Notes under the pieces: generated by a model
Database searches by the model: none
What the model was told of the DNA's origin: nothing
What the model saw: only the letters and a program-made list of their open reading frames with translations
DNA from: Persicimonas caeni
Lineage (GTDB): Bacteria; Myxococcota_A; Bradymonadia; Bradymonadales; Bradymonadaceae
NCBI RefSeq assembly: GCF_006517175.1
Contig: NZ_CP041186.1
Span: forward strand, 3,375,074-3,439,073
Direction of reading: 5' to 3'
Length of the DNA stretch: 64,000 bases
Shown: piece after piece, positions 44,163 through 54,337 of the stretch
How positions within the stretch are numbered: position 1 is the first letter of the stretch
How the letters are laid out: each line of letters begins with the position of its first letter
Made by a program: the position numbers and the translations under genes

Positions 44163-44253
44163 CCTCTGAGAGGAGAAGATCTAGCAATTGGTTTACTCGT
44201 GCTAAGTTTGACGTGAAACCAAGAATTGGCTGTGATGTCTTCCCTCAGAGGTC
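44161..44253 (+). promoter_or_regulatory. Structured leader of the Lon-family gene, can pair with its ribosome binding site
   Basis: GACCTCTGAG (44161-44170) is the exact reverse complement of CTCAGAGGTC (44244-44253), which contains the Shine-Dalgarno AGAGGT of the gene that starts at 44256. Inside, GCAATTGGTTT (44184-44194) pairs with AAACC...AATTGGC (44216-44230) with a small bulge. This could be a translational switch, such as temperature or ligand control, or an attenuator. Confidence 0.65.
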
Positions 44254-44255
44254 CT

Positions 44256-46721
44256 ATGAACTCCTTCGAATCCCTGCCGCCCCAAGCGCTCCGTTGGCAA
44301 TGCGACGCCGACGCCTTCGACTTCGACACCAGCGATCAGCTCGACGCACTCGAGGATATCATTGGCCAAGAGCGTGCCGTCGAGGCCATCGAGTTCGGCA
44401 TCGGCATCGAGGGGTCGGGCTACAACCTCTTTGCGCTGGGGCCGATGGGCACCGGCAAGCACGAGATCGTGCGCCACTTTCTCAAGCAGACCGCCCATCA
44501 AAAGCCGAGCCCGCCGGATCTGTGCTACGTGCAGAACTTCGAGAAGGAGCGCCAGCCGTGCAAGCTTCTGATGCCCGCCGGGCGCGGGATGGAGTTGTCC
44601 GAGGACATGGAGAACCTCATCGAGGACCTCAAGGGCGCGATCCCGGCGGCCTTCGAGAGCGAGGACTACCAGTCTCGCCACAACGCGATTAACCAGGAGT
44701 TTCGCCAGAAGCAGCAAGAGGCGCTCACCCAACTCGAAGAGGTCGCCGAGTCGCGCGATATCCAGTTGCTGCGCACGCCCGAGGGTATCGGGTTTGCGCC
44801 GGTAGTCGACGGCGAGGTCATTCCGCCCGACCAGAGCGACCAGCTCACCGAAGAGCAGCGCGAGCGCGCCGAAGAGGCGGTCGAAGAGCTCGAGGAGATG
44901 TTTCGCAAAGAGCTGCAGAGCGCGCCCAGATGGGAGCGCGAGCGCCGCGAGAAGCTCAAGGAGTTGCGCGAGGAGGTCGCCAAGACGGTCGTCGAAGCCC
45001 CCATCGGCGAGCTTTGCGACAAGTATGCCGAGCTCGACGAGGTCGTCGACTACCTGGGCGACGTCAAAGAGGACATCGTCGACCACGCCGAGTATTTCGT
45101 GCTCGCCAAGCGCGCCGAGCATGCGCGTATGGTCAGCTTGGCGCCCGACGGCGAGGCGGGCGCGCTTGGCGCCGCGCCGGAGCAGTCGCAGGGTGAAGAC
45201 GAGTCCGCCCAGGCCAAGAAGATTTCGTTTCGCCGCTACATGGTCAATGTGCTCGTCGACAACTCGCAGGTCGACGGCGCGCCGGTGATCTACGAAGACG
45301 ATCCCACCCTCGATCGGCTGCTCGGCCAGATCGAGCACCTCGCGCAGTACGGCGCGCTGGTCACCGACTTCAACTTGATCCAGCCCGGCGCGTTGCACCG
45401 CGCCAACGGCGGCTACCTCATCATCGACGCGCGCAAGCTTTTGATGAACCCGCTGAGCTACGAGCAGCTCAAGCGCGCGCTGTTCAGCGAGCAGATCCAC
45501 ATCGAGTCGGCCAAGCAGGTCATGGGCATGGCGCGCACCGTCACCCTCGATCCCGAGCCGATCGACCTGAGCGTCAAGGTCATCCTGCTGGGCGAGCGCG
45601 AGCTGTATTACAAGCTCGACCAGATGGACCACGAGTTCGGCGAGCTGTTCAAGGTTGCTGCCGACTTCAACGAGGCGATGCCGCGCGAGGGCAACCTGCA
45701 GAGTTATGCCAAGCTCGTCGCGGCCTTCTCACGCGAGAACGATTGCGCGCCGCTCGACCCGCCGGCCATGGCGCAGGTGCTCGAGCGCGCTGCCCGGCTC
45801 GCCGGGGATCGCGACAAGCTGTCGACCCACAGCGAGAGCATCCGTGACCTGGTGCGCGAGGCCAATTACTGGGCGGAGCAAAACGGCCACGAGGTGATCG
45901 GCTGCGACGACGTCCAGCAGGCGATCGACGCGCAGGAGCGTCGCGCCGGTCGAGTCAAAGAACGCCTCGAAGAGCAGATCGAGCGCGAGACCCTGCTCAT
46001 CGACACCGAGGGCAGCGTCGTCGGGCAGGTCAACGGCTTGTCGGTGCTCTCCATCGGCCGGTTCGCCTTCGGGCGCCCCCATCGCATCACCGCCAGCGCG
46101 CGGTTGGGCAAAGGGGAGCTCGTCGACATCGAGCGCGAGTCCGAGTTGGGCGGTCCCATCCACTCCAAGGGCGTGCTCATCCTGGGTGGATTCTTGGGGA
46201 GTCGGTTTGGCAAAAAGATGCCGCTGTCTCTGACCGCCAGCCTCGTCTTCGAGCAGACCTACGGGGGCATCGACGGCGACAGCGCTTCACTCGCCGAGAC
46301 GTGCGCGCTGCTGTCCGAGCTGTCCGACGCGCCCCTTCGCCAGGACCTGGCGCTCACCGGCTCGATCAATCAGCAGGGCCGTGTGCAGGCCATCGGTGGG
46401 GTCAACGAGAAGATCGAGGGCTTCTTCGACATCTGCAAACAGCGCGGGCTGACCGGCGATCAGGGGGCGATCATCCCTGCGTCGAACGTCAAGCACCTGA
46501 TGCTGCGCGAGGAGGTCGTTAACGCGGTCTCCGAAGGCCAATTTCATATCTACGCGGTGCGCAGCGTCGACGAGGCGATGCAGCTCTTGACCGGCGTCGA
46601 GGCCGGCGAGCGCGACGACGAAGGCGACTACCCCCAAGAAACGATCAACGCACGCGTCGCTCGAACCCTCGAGGGATTCGCACGCCGCGTGCGCCGTTTT
46701 CATCGTCCGGATGAAGACTGA
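44256..46721 (+). CDS. Lon-family ATP-dependent protease (LonB/YcbZ-like)
   Basis: 821 residues from the ATG at 44256, chosen because AGAGGT lies just before it. Residues 1-60 are the N-terminal part; Walker A is GPMGTGKHE. A long coiled insertion (~95-320) splits the ATPase, as in YcbZ-type Lon proteins. The second half has GGYLIIDARKLLMNP. The proteolytic domain (~570-780) includes the catalytic Ser of GGIDGDSASLAE and Lys of GGVNEKIEGFF. It degrades damaged or specific proteins in the cytoplasm; substrates are unknown. Confidence 0.92.
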   Translation: MNSFESLPPQALRWQCDADAFDFDTSDQLDALEDIIGQERAVEAIEFGIGIEGSGYNLFALGPMGTGKHEIVRHFLKQTAHQKPSPPDLCYVQNFEKERQPCKLLMPAGRGMELSEDMENLIEDLKGAIPAAFESEDYQSRHNAINQEFRQKQQEALTQLEEVAESRDIQLLRTPEGIGFAPVVDGEVIPPDQSDQLTEEQRERAEEAVEELEEMFRKELQSAPRWERERREKLKELREEVAKTVVEAPIGELCDKYAELDEVVDYLGDVKEDIVDHAEYFVLAKRAEHARMVSLAPDGEAGALGAAPEQSQGEDESAQAKKISFRRYMVNVLVDNSQVDGAPVIYEDDPTLDRLLGQIEHLAQYGALVTDFNLIQPGALHRANGGYLIIDARKLLMNPLSYEQLKRALFSEQIHIESAKQVMGMARTVTLDPEPIDLSVKVILLGERELYYKLDQMDHEFGELFKVAADFNEAMPREGNLQSYAKLVAAFSRENDCAPLDPPAMAQVLERAARLAGDRDKLSTHSESIRDLVREANYWAEQNGHEVIGCDDVQQAIDAQERRAGRVKERLEEQIERETLLIDTEGSVVGQVNGLSVLSIGRFAFGRPHRITASARLGKGELVDIERESELGGPIHSKGVLILGGFLGSRFGKKMPLSLTASLVFEQTYGGIDGDSASLAETCALLSELSDAPLRQDLALTGSINQQGRVQAIGGVNEKIEGFFDICKQRGLTGDQGAIIPASNVKHLMLREEVVNAVSEGQFHIYAVRSVDEAMQLLTGVEAGERDDEGDYPQETINARVARTLEGFARRVRRFHRPDED

Positions 46722-46730
46722 TCGTGAGCG

Positions 46731-47285
46731 TCAGACGACCCGCACGGTGCTAGCCTGCGGGCCTTTGTCGCCCATCTCCTCGGCGAACATCACGTTCACG
46801 CCGATCTCGAGCTCTTCGAAGTCCTGGTTCACCACCGCGTTTTGGTGAAAATAGATCTCGCGGCCGTCGGGCGACTCCAAAAAGCCGTAGCCGTCCTCGG
46901 GGAACAGTTTGGCGATCACGCCACGAGGCGGCTCGGTGCGTCCTTCGACCTTGCGCGACTCGCGAAGCTTGCCGGCGTAGGTCTTCAGCCGACGCTCGGC
47001 GGTGTTGAACGCGTCGCGAATGGCCACGTAGACATCGTCGTGGTCGTTGAGCTCGGGCTTGGGATCGTGGGAGACCACGATCTCGTTGCCCGGCACGGTG
47101 ATGTCGATGTGCACCTCATAATGATGGGTGTTGTACTGACTCTTGTGCGGTGCTTCGATGGAGACTCGGCAAGAGGTGATGTCCTTGAAGTAGCGCTCCA
47201 ACCGATCGACACGCTCGCGAACGCGCTGCTCGATAGCCGGAGACGAGTCGATATTATGAAAGGCGAGCTCCAAAGGAATTTTCAT
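46731..47285 (-). CDS. Ribosome hibernation factor (HPF/RaiA) fused to a cold-shock domain
   Basis: 184 residues from the ATG at 47285 (AGGTG upstream). Residues 1-105 are the S30AE/HPF fold (LELAFHNIDSSPAIEQRV, YEVHIDITVPGNEIVVSHDP, YVAIRDAFNTAERRLKTY). Residues ~120-184 are a cold-shock domain: GVIAKLFPEDGYGFLESPDGREIYFHQN, with the RNP1 KLFPEDGYGFL variant. HPF halts ribosomes in stationary phase; the CSD may add RNA binding. The usual HPF C-terminal dimerisation domain is absent. Confidence 0.9.
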   Translation of the reverse strand: MKIPLELAFHNIDSSPAIEQRVRERVDRLERYFKDITSCRVSIEAPHKSQYNTHHYEVHIDITVPGNEIVVSHDPKPELNDHDDVYVAIRDAFNTAERRLKTYAGKLRESRKVEGRTEPPRGVIAKLFPEDGYGFLESPDGREIYFHQNAVVNQDFEELEIGVNVMFAEEMGDKGPQASTVRVV

Positions 47286-47462
47286 GTGTTTCACCTACGT
47301 GGTTTGGGATTCTATCTGCGTTAGCACCAGCCACAACAATGACTAGTCACGCAGAAACGGACTGCAAAAACAGGGCCACCTCGTCGACGGCCCTGCCAAA
47401 CGCGCGGGCGTCTCACTAACAAGCGTAAACACGCACCCACCCCCGTTTACCGCTCCTCGGGT

Positions 47463-47507
47463 ATCGCAAATCCTGCGCGGAGATGTGGTGTGCGCAAAAT
47501 TTGCGAT
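47463..47507. terminator. Hairpin downstream of the sugar dehydrogenase
   Basis: ATCGCAAAT (47463-47471) and ATTTGCGAT (47499-47507) with an inner TGCGC/GCGCA stem. It directly follows the minus-strand stop at 47510. No U tract is evident. Confidence 0.55.
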
Positions 47508-47509
47508 GA

Positions 47510-48727
47510 TCATGTTCCCACGTAGACGATGCGGTAGACGGTCCCGCTGGCGTCGTCGGAGACGAGCATCGAGCCGTCGTCCATCAGCTCGACGTCGACC
47601 GGGCGGCCCCAAGACGACTCGCCCTGCAGCCAGCCGGTGGCGAAAGGCTCGTAGCTCGTGGCGTTGCCCTCGTCGTCGAGGCGCACCATCATGACGCGGT
47701 AGCCGATCTTCGAGCTTCGGTTCCACGAGCCGTGCTCGGCGATGAAGATCTGGTTCTTGTACTCGGCGGGGAACATGTCGCCGGTATAAAAGCGCATGCC
47801 CAGCGCGGCCACGTGGGGGCCAAGCTTCTGGGCGGGGGCGACGAACTCGTCGCAGCTCGCCTCGTCGCCATACTCCGGGTCGGGGATGTCACCGCCGTGA
47901 CAAAACGGGTAGCCGAAATGCTGCCCCTTCTCGGTCACGTGGTTGAGCTCGTCGGGCGGGCGGTTGTCGCCCATCATGTCGCGCCCGTTGTCGGTGAACC
48001 ACAGGTCGTTCGTCTGCGGGTGCCAGTCGAAGCCGACCGTGTTGCGCACGCCCTTGGCGACGAGCTCCAGGTTCGACCCGTCGGGGTCCATGCGCTGGAT
48101 ATTGGCGTACTTCGAGTAGTCGGGCTTGCAGATATTGCAGGGAGCGCCCACCGGCACGTACAGCTTCCCGTCGGGCCCGAACTTGATGAACTTCCAGCCG
48201 TGCGAGCCATCGGTGGGAAACGCATCGGAGACGAGCTCGGGCTCGGGCGGGTCGTCCAGGTTCTGCTCGATGTCCTTGAAGCGCCAAACCTTCGAGATTT
48301 CAGCGACATAAAGATCCCCTTCGTGCAGCGCGACCCCGTTGGGGCTGCGCATCCCCTCGGCGATCACCTTCACCTCGTCGGCCCGGTAGTCGTTGTCCTT
48401 GTCGATCACCGCGTAGACTTTGTCGCCGCTCCGGTTTCCCACGAAGAGCGTCCCGTTGGGCGACAGCTCCAGCGAGCGCGCGTTGGGCACGTCGGGGGCG
48501 TACATCCGGATCTGGAAGCCTTCGGGGAGCTCGATCTGAGCGAGCTTGGGGAACTCGTCGAGGTCGGGGTTTTTGGGGGGCGGGGTGTTGTCGTTGTTTT
48601 CGTTGTTGTCGGCCTGGGCGTTGTTGGTTTGCGCTTCGCCATTGTCGGCGGGTTGTTGGTCGTTGGGCGTCTCGCAGGCGGTGAGGGTGAGTGCGGCGAT
48701 GAGCGCGATTCTGCACTTTGTGTTCAT
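47510..48727 (-). CDS. PQQ-dependent sugar (glucose/sorbosone) dehydrogenase-like lipoprotein
   Basis: 405 residues. The leader ends LTACETP, then an Asn/Gln/Asp-rich linker (~20-52). The rest is a six-bladed propeller of the GSDH type: IELPEGFQIRMYAPDVPNAR, LFVGNRSGDKVYAVID, RNTVGFDWHPQTNDLWFTDNGRD and AEHGSWNRS. Relatives oxidise sugars with PQQ or act as lectin-like binders. It is envelope-anchored; the cofactor is inferred from the family. Confidence 0.87.
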   Translation of the reverse strand: MNTKCRIALIAALTLTACETPNDQQPADNGEAQTNNAQADNNENNDNTPPPKNPDLDEFPKLAQIELPEGFQIRMYAPDVPNARSLELSPNGTLFVGNRSGDKVYAVIDKDNDYRADEVKVIAEGMRSPNGVALHEGDLYVAEISKVWRFKDIEQNLDDPPEPELVSDAFPTDGSHGWKFIKFGPDGKLYVPVGAPCNICKPDYSKYANIQRMDPDGSNLELVAKGVRNTVGFDWHPQTNDLWFTDNGRDMMGDNRPPDELNHVTEKGQHFGYPFCHGGDIPDPEYGDEASCDEFVAPAQKLGPHVAALGMRFYTGDMFPAEYKNQIFIAEHGSWNRSSKIGYRVMMVRLDDEGNATSYEPFATGWLQGESSWGRPVDVELMDDGSMLVSDDASGTVYRIVYVGT

Positions 48728-48761
48728 TGGGGTGTCCTTGATTCTGGTTCAATTTCGAAAC

Positions 48762-50294
48762 TCACTCCAACCCGTACTCCCGAATCTTGCGCAATAACGT
48801 GTTGCGCCCGATCCCGAGCACCCGCGCACAAGCCGACCGGTTGCCGTCGTACTCGCCGAGCAACCAAGCGATGTAGCGCGCCTCGAGCTCGGCGAGCGAC
48901 GGCTCGTCGACGAATCGATCCGGCGGGGCGTCCGTTTGACTGCCGAGCGCCCGGATCTTGCGGGTTCGGCCCTGCTGGGGGAGCGGCAGCGTCGACGGTG
49001 AGATCTCGCCGTCCGAGAAGATGACCGCTGACTCCAGGCAATTCTCGAGTTCGCGCACGTTGCCGGGCCATCCGTAGCCGAGAAGCATGGCCATCGCCTC
49101 TTCTGTGATGCGGTCGACCCGGCGTCCGTGACGCTTGGCGGCAGCCTCGACGAAGTGGTCGACGAGCTGCATAAGGTCTTGGCGGCCGCGCTGTCGCAAC
49201 GGGGGCATCTCGATCTGGACGACGCGAAGCCGGTAATAGAGGTCCTCACGAAAGTGCCCTTCTTCAACCGAGGCCTCGAGATCGCGGTTGGTCGCCGCCA
49301 GGATGCGGATGTCGGCGCGCAGCAAGTCGTTGCCACCCACGCGGCGAAAGGTCTTCTCTTGCAACAGGTTGAGCAGTTTGGCCTGTAGCACCGGCGACAG
49401 GTCGCCGATTTCGTCCAAGAAGAGCGTGCCGCCGTCGGCGAGCTCGACGCGGCCGCGTTTGGTGGCGTCGGCGCCGGTGTAGGCGCCCTTCTCGTGGCCG
49501 AAGAGCTCGTTTTCGATCAGCGTTTCGGGGAGCGTGGTGCAGTCGACCGCCACGAAGGGGCCGTCGCGCCGGGGCGAATTGTAGTGGAGCGCGCGGGCGA
49601 TGAGGCTCTTTCCGGTGCCCGACTCGCCGCGCAGGAGCACTGTCGCGTCGGTGGGGGCCACGCGCTGCACGTCGCGCAGCACGCCGCGCATCGCCGGGCC
49701 CTGGCCGACGATGCGGTTGAAGCTCTCGCCGAGCACAAGCTGCGGCGCCTCGTCGGCGAGCTCCTCGCTCCCCTCGACGAGCGTCGACGCCCAGCCGAGC
49801 TCGTGGCGAAGGGTGGTCTGCTCGATGAGCGCGGCGGCCTGTTCGGCGACGTCGGCCAGTGTGGCGGCGTCGGCCTCGCTAAAACGGCCGCGCTTGCTGT
49901 TCAAAAGCTGCACCACGCCGATGAGCCGCCGGCGCGCGTCCCACAGCGGCGCGGCGAGCATGCTCTCGGTCTGGTAGCCGGTGCGCTGGTCGATCGCTTC
50001 CCAGAAACGCGCATCGTGGCGCGCCGAGGGCAGATTGACGACCTCTCCGGTCGAGGCGACGTGGCCGGCGACGCCCTCGCTAAGTGGCACGCGAAGCTCG
50101 TCGATCTCGGGCAGGTGCGCCGCCACGCTGACCAGCTCGCCGTGACCTTCGTCGAGCAGATAAATCGTGCCGCGATCGGCCTCGAGCAGCTTCACCACGA
50201 GGTCGACGATGCGCTCGACGAGCTGCGCGGCGCTGATCTCCTGGGTGATGAGTTCGCCCAGCGAAAGGAGCAGTAGATGTCGGTTATCGGCCAT
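48762..50294 (-). CDS. Sigma-54-dependent transcriptional activator with GAF domain
   Basis: 510 residues with TAGGAGA before the ATG. An N-terminal GAF domain (~1-170) precedes the AAA+ domain (~195-430): Walker A GESGTGKS, the sigma-54 contact loop EKGAYTGA (usual GAFTGA with Tyr) and Walker [14 protein letters not shown] Fis-type HTH ends the protein ([24 protein letters not shown]). It activates sigma-54 promoters on sensing a GAF ligand. Targets are not evident. Confidence 0.93.
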   Translation of the reverse strand: MADNRHLLLLSLGELITQEISAAQLVERIVDLVVKLLEADRGTIYLLDEGHGELVSVAAHLPEIDELRVPLSEGVAGHVASTGEVVNLPSARHDARFWEAIDQRTGYQTESMLAAPLWDARRRLIGVVQLLNSKRGRFSEADAATLADVAEQAAALIEQTTLRHELGWASTLVEGSEELADEAPQLVLGESFNRIVGQGPAMRGVLRDVQRVAPTDATVLLRGESGTGKSLIARALHYNSPRRDGPFVAVDCTTLPETLIENELFGHEKGAYTGADATKRGRVELADGGTLFLDEIGDLSPVLQAKLLNLLQEKTFRRVGGNDLLRADIRILAATNRDLEASVEEGHFREDLYYRLRVVQIEMPPLRQRGRQDLMQLVDHFVEAAAKRHGRRVDRITEEAMAMLLGYGWPGNVRELENCLESAVIFSDGEISPSTLPLPQQGRTRKIRALGSQTDAPPDRFVDEPSLAELEARYIAWLLGEYDGNRSACARVLGIGRNTLLRKIREYGLE

Positions 50295-50300
50295 GGTCTC

Positions 50301-51159
50301 CTACCGTACACGAGCAGCTTTGGACGGTCGACCGCAGCCCACCTCGACTTCGAGGCCGTCGCGGGCGTTGTCGACCTGCACCTTTCCGCCGGCGAACTGG
50401 CGCGCGTGGGCGAGCATCTGAGCGAGCATCAGGTCGTCGTGGGTCGGGTCGTGGTGGGTCAAAAAGAGACGCGCGACCCCGGCGTCGGCGGCGACCGACA
50501 CGGCGTCTTCAGGAGTCGAGTGGCCGAAGCCTCGCCTGCTGGGGTACTCGGCGTTGGTGTACTGCGCGTCCATCACGAGCACGTCGGCCTCGGCGGCGAA
50601 CTCGACGAGGCGCTCGCGGCACCCCTGTCGAATCTCGACGTCGCCGGTGAAGACGAGCGAGCCATCTTCGTGGTCGAGGCGGTAGGCGGTGTTCGACGAC
50701 GGGTGGTCGAGGTCGAGCCACGAGATGCGCCAGGTTGCGATACGTCGCGCTCCCCTCCTGGGGCAACTCCCGAAACGACAGCGCGCAGGGCAGCGCGTCC
50801 AGGCCGACCGGAAAGCTCGGCTGGGTCATTTGGGTGTCGAGCACCTCCTCGAAACCCGTGTCGTCGTGGCGCGCCGCCCACATCTCGAGGCGCGTGTCGG
50901 GCCGGTAGACGGGCGAGAAGAACGGGAAGCCTTGCATGTGGTCCCAATGAAAATGCGTCTGAAGCACGAGGGCGTCGACCGCCACCGCGCTCAACTCGCG
51001 TCCCAACGCAGCCATCCCCGACCCGCAGTCGATGATGATCCGCCCTTCGGTGGCCTCATCGACCACCTCCAAGCAGGTCGTCGCCCCACCGTGCTCCAAA
51101 TAACGCTCGCCCGACACCGGAATGCTGCCGCGTGTGCCCCAGAATCGTACTCTCAGCAT
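50301..51159 (-). pseudogene. Metallo-beta-lactamase-fold hydrolase, frameshifted
   Basis: From the ATG at 51159 (AGGAGG upstream) the frame gives LRVRFWGTRGSIPVSG, THFHWDHMQGFPFF and SFRELPQE; the domain continues only in another frame: WRISWLDLDHPSSNTAYRL, SLVFTGDVEIR, DAQYTNAEYPSRRGFGHS and LFLTHHDPTHDD. All metal ligands are present once the frames are joined. Losing one C from the run at 50752-50755 restores it, so it is a 1-base homopolymer change, real or a sequencing error. It belongs to the cAMP-phosphodiesterase/PhnP-like MBL group. Confidence 0.8.
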
Positions 51160-51457
51160 CATCTCCTCCTGCCGTTTCTTTTCGTGAGAACTTCTGTGCA
51201 TACCATTGAGCAAGCTCGATGCCAGTCGGACAAGAAGGCGCTGTAGACGGTTCCCGGTGGGTATCGACCGCTCCAGCAGGCGCCCGCAGGTGTTCCATTA
51301 TGGATCACTTGCACGACGTCTGTTCGATTTTGGAACACCGAAAACAAGCAACTCTACGAGCGGGCTTTGGCATCTATTGAACAAGCCAAATCCGTTTGCT
51401 ACACACCGACTCGACGGCGGTACCACAACCTCAAATCATCGCGGCGGAGACATTGTT
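51160..51457. other. Divergent intergenic region upstream of glpX
   Basis: It separates the frameshifted hydrolase and glpX. An open frame crosses it, but the glpX homology begins at 51458. No operator is recognised. Confidence 0.5.
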
Positions 51458-52507
<1,050 letters not shown>

Positions 52508-52514
52508 AACGGCA

Positions 52515-52595
52515 TTTTTCACCACGGAGACACGGGGAGAGGCGTCAAAAATTAAATCTGTAGTTCTCCGTGCTCCCCGTGCTCCCAGTGGTAAA
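52515..52595. repeat. ACGGAG-type inverted repeat, copy 1
   Basis: Left arm TTTTCACCACGGAGACACGG (from 52515), right arm ending GCTCCCAGTGGTAAA (to 52595), with TTCTCCGTGCTCCCCGTG between; imperfect complements. It is upstream of the SDR gene. A second copy follows that gene. Confidence 0.75.
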
Positions 52596-52614
52596 TTTCT
52601 TGTTTGGAGTTGCT

Positions 52615-53376
<762 letters not shown>

Positions 53377-53386
53377 AGGGGCATAT

Positions 53387-53465
53387 TTGCCGCGGGGGCC
53401 ACGGGGAACACGGAGAAAAGCGCAGTATCTGTTTTCCCCGTGTTCACCGTGCCCTCCGTGGTGAA
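53387..53465. repeat. ACGGAG-type inverted repeat, copy 2
   Basis: Left arm 53387-53418 (GCCACGGGGAACACGGAG), right arm 53432-53465 (ending CCCTCCGTGGTGAA) form an imperfect hairpin downstream of the SDR gene; it is similar to the copy at 52515. Confidence 0.75.
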
Positions 53466-53560
53466 CCCTCCCTCGAACCTCGTTGACAGGGATCCGCCAG
53501 AGGTTATTGTCAAACGTGTGCACCTTTGTGCCACGTTCCTGTCAGCCCGAGGCCCTGCTC

Positions 53561-54307
53561 ATGTCAAATCGTGTCATCGACTTCAAACGCGACGAATGGC
53601 ACACCCGCGAGAAGCTCTCTGAGCTGCTCGGGATCAGCGTGCGTACGCTCTATCGGCGCATTGATGACGGGGAGATCGAGGTCAAAGAGACCCCGGAGGG
53701 CAAGCGTTATCGCGTGGCGCCGCAGCGTCCGGAGGGGCGAGAAGAAGAAGTTGCCACGGCTGCCACGGCTGTGCCAGATGGCAAAATTGACACCGATGAC
53801 AAACCTGTCACCGGTGTGGCAAATGAGCTCGTGGCGTTGATTCGCGAGCAGCTCGACCAGGTGAGTGAGCTTCGCCAGAACCGCGGTCGCCTGGAGGCCG
53901 AGCTCGACGCATCGCAGAATGACGTCACCCGGGCAGTCACCTACGTGACGGACCTCGAAGAGGAGCTCGACCGCCTCGACGAGGAGCGGGCGGAGCTGCG
54001 CGAAGCGCTGCAAGAGGAGCGTGGGCGCAGGCTCGAGCTCGAAGAGAAATACGACCAGCTTCGCTCGGAGCTCCAGATTGTGACCGGCGCGCGGGCCAAA
54101 TATCATCTGGAGCGCGGGCGCCGGGAGCAAGCCGAGCAGAAATGCGAGGAGCTTCGCGGCGAGCTCACCCACCTGCACCGCGAGCTCGAGAAGCTCAGCC
54201 ACAAGCTCGACGACGAGCAGCAGCGCCGCCTCAAGCTGGCGCTGGGAAGCTTGTCGCTCGAAATCCGCAAGGGTTCGGACGACAACGGCTCGGACGACGA
54301 GGGGTAA
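53561..54307 (+). CDS. MerR/excisionase-like HTH protein with long coiled coil
   Basis: 248 residues from the ATG at 53561. The N-terminus carries an HTH (WHTREKLSELLGISVRTLYRRIDDGEIEVKE), like MerR/excisionase domains. A linker follows, then a continuous coiled coil (~90-235; LEEELDRLDEERAELREALQ). The basic/acidic end is DDNGSDDEG. It may bind DNA and form a filament or scaffold; the role is unknown. Confidence 0.8.
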   Translation: MSNRVIDFKRDEWHTREKLSELLGISVRTLYRRIDDGEIEVKETPEGKRYRVAPQRPEGREEEVATAATAVPDGKIDTDDKPVTGVANELVALIREQLDQVSELRQNRGRLEAELDASQNDVTRAVTYVTDLEEELDRLDEERAELREALQEERGRRLELEEKYDQLRSELQIVTGARAKYHLERGRREQAEQKCEELRGELTHLHRELEKLSHKLDDEQQRRLKLALGSLSLEIRKGSDDNGSDDEG

Positions 54308-54337
54308 TCGCCCCTCGGGTCGCCCGAGCAACCTCCA

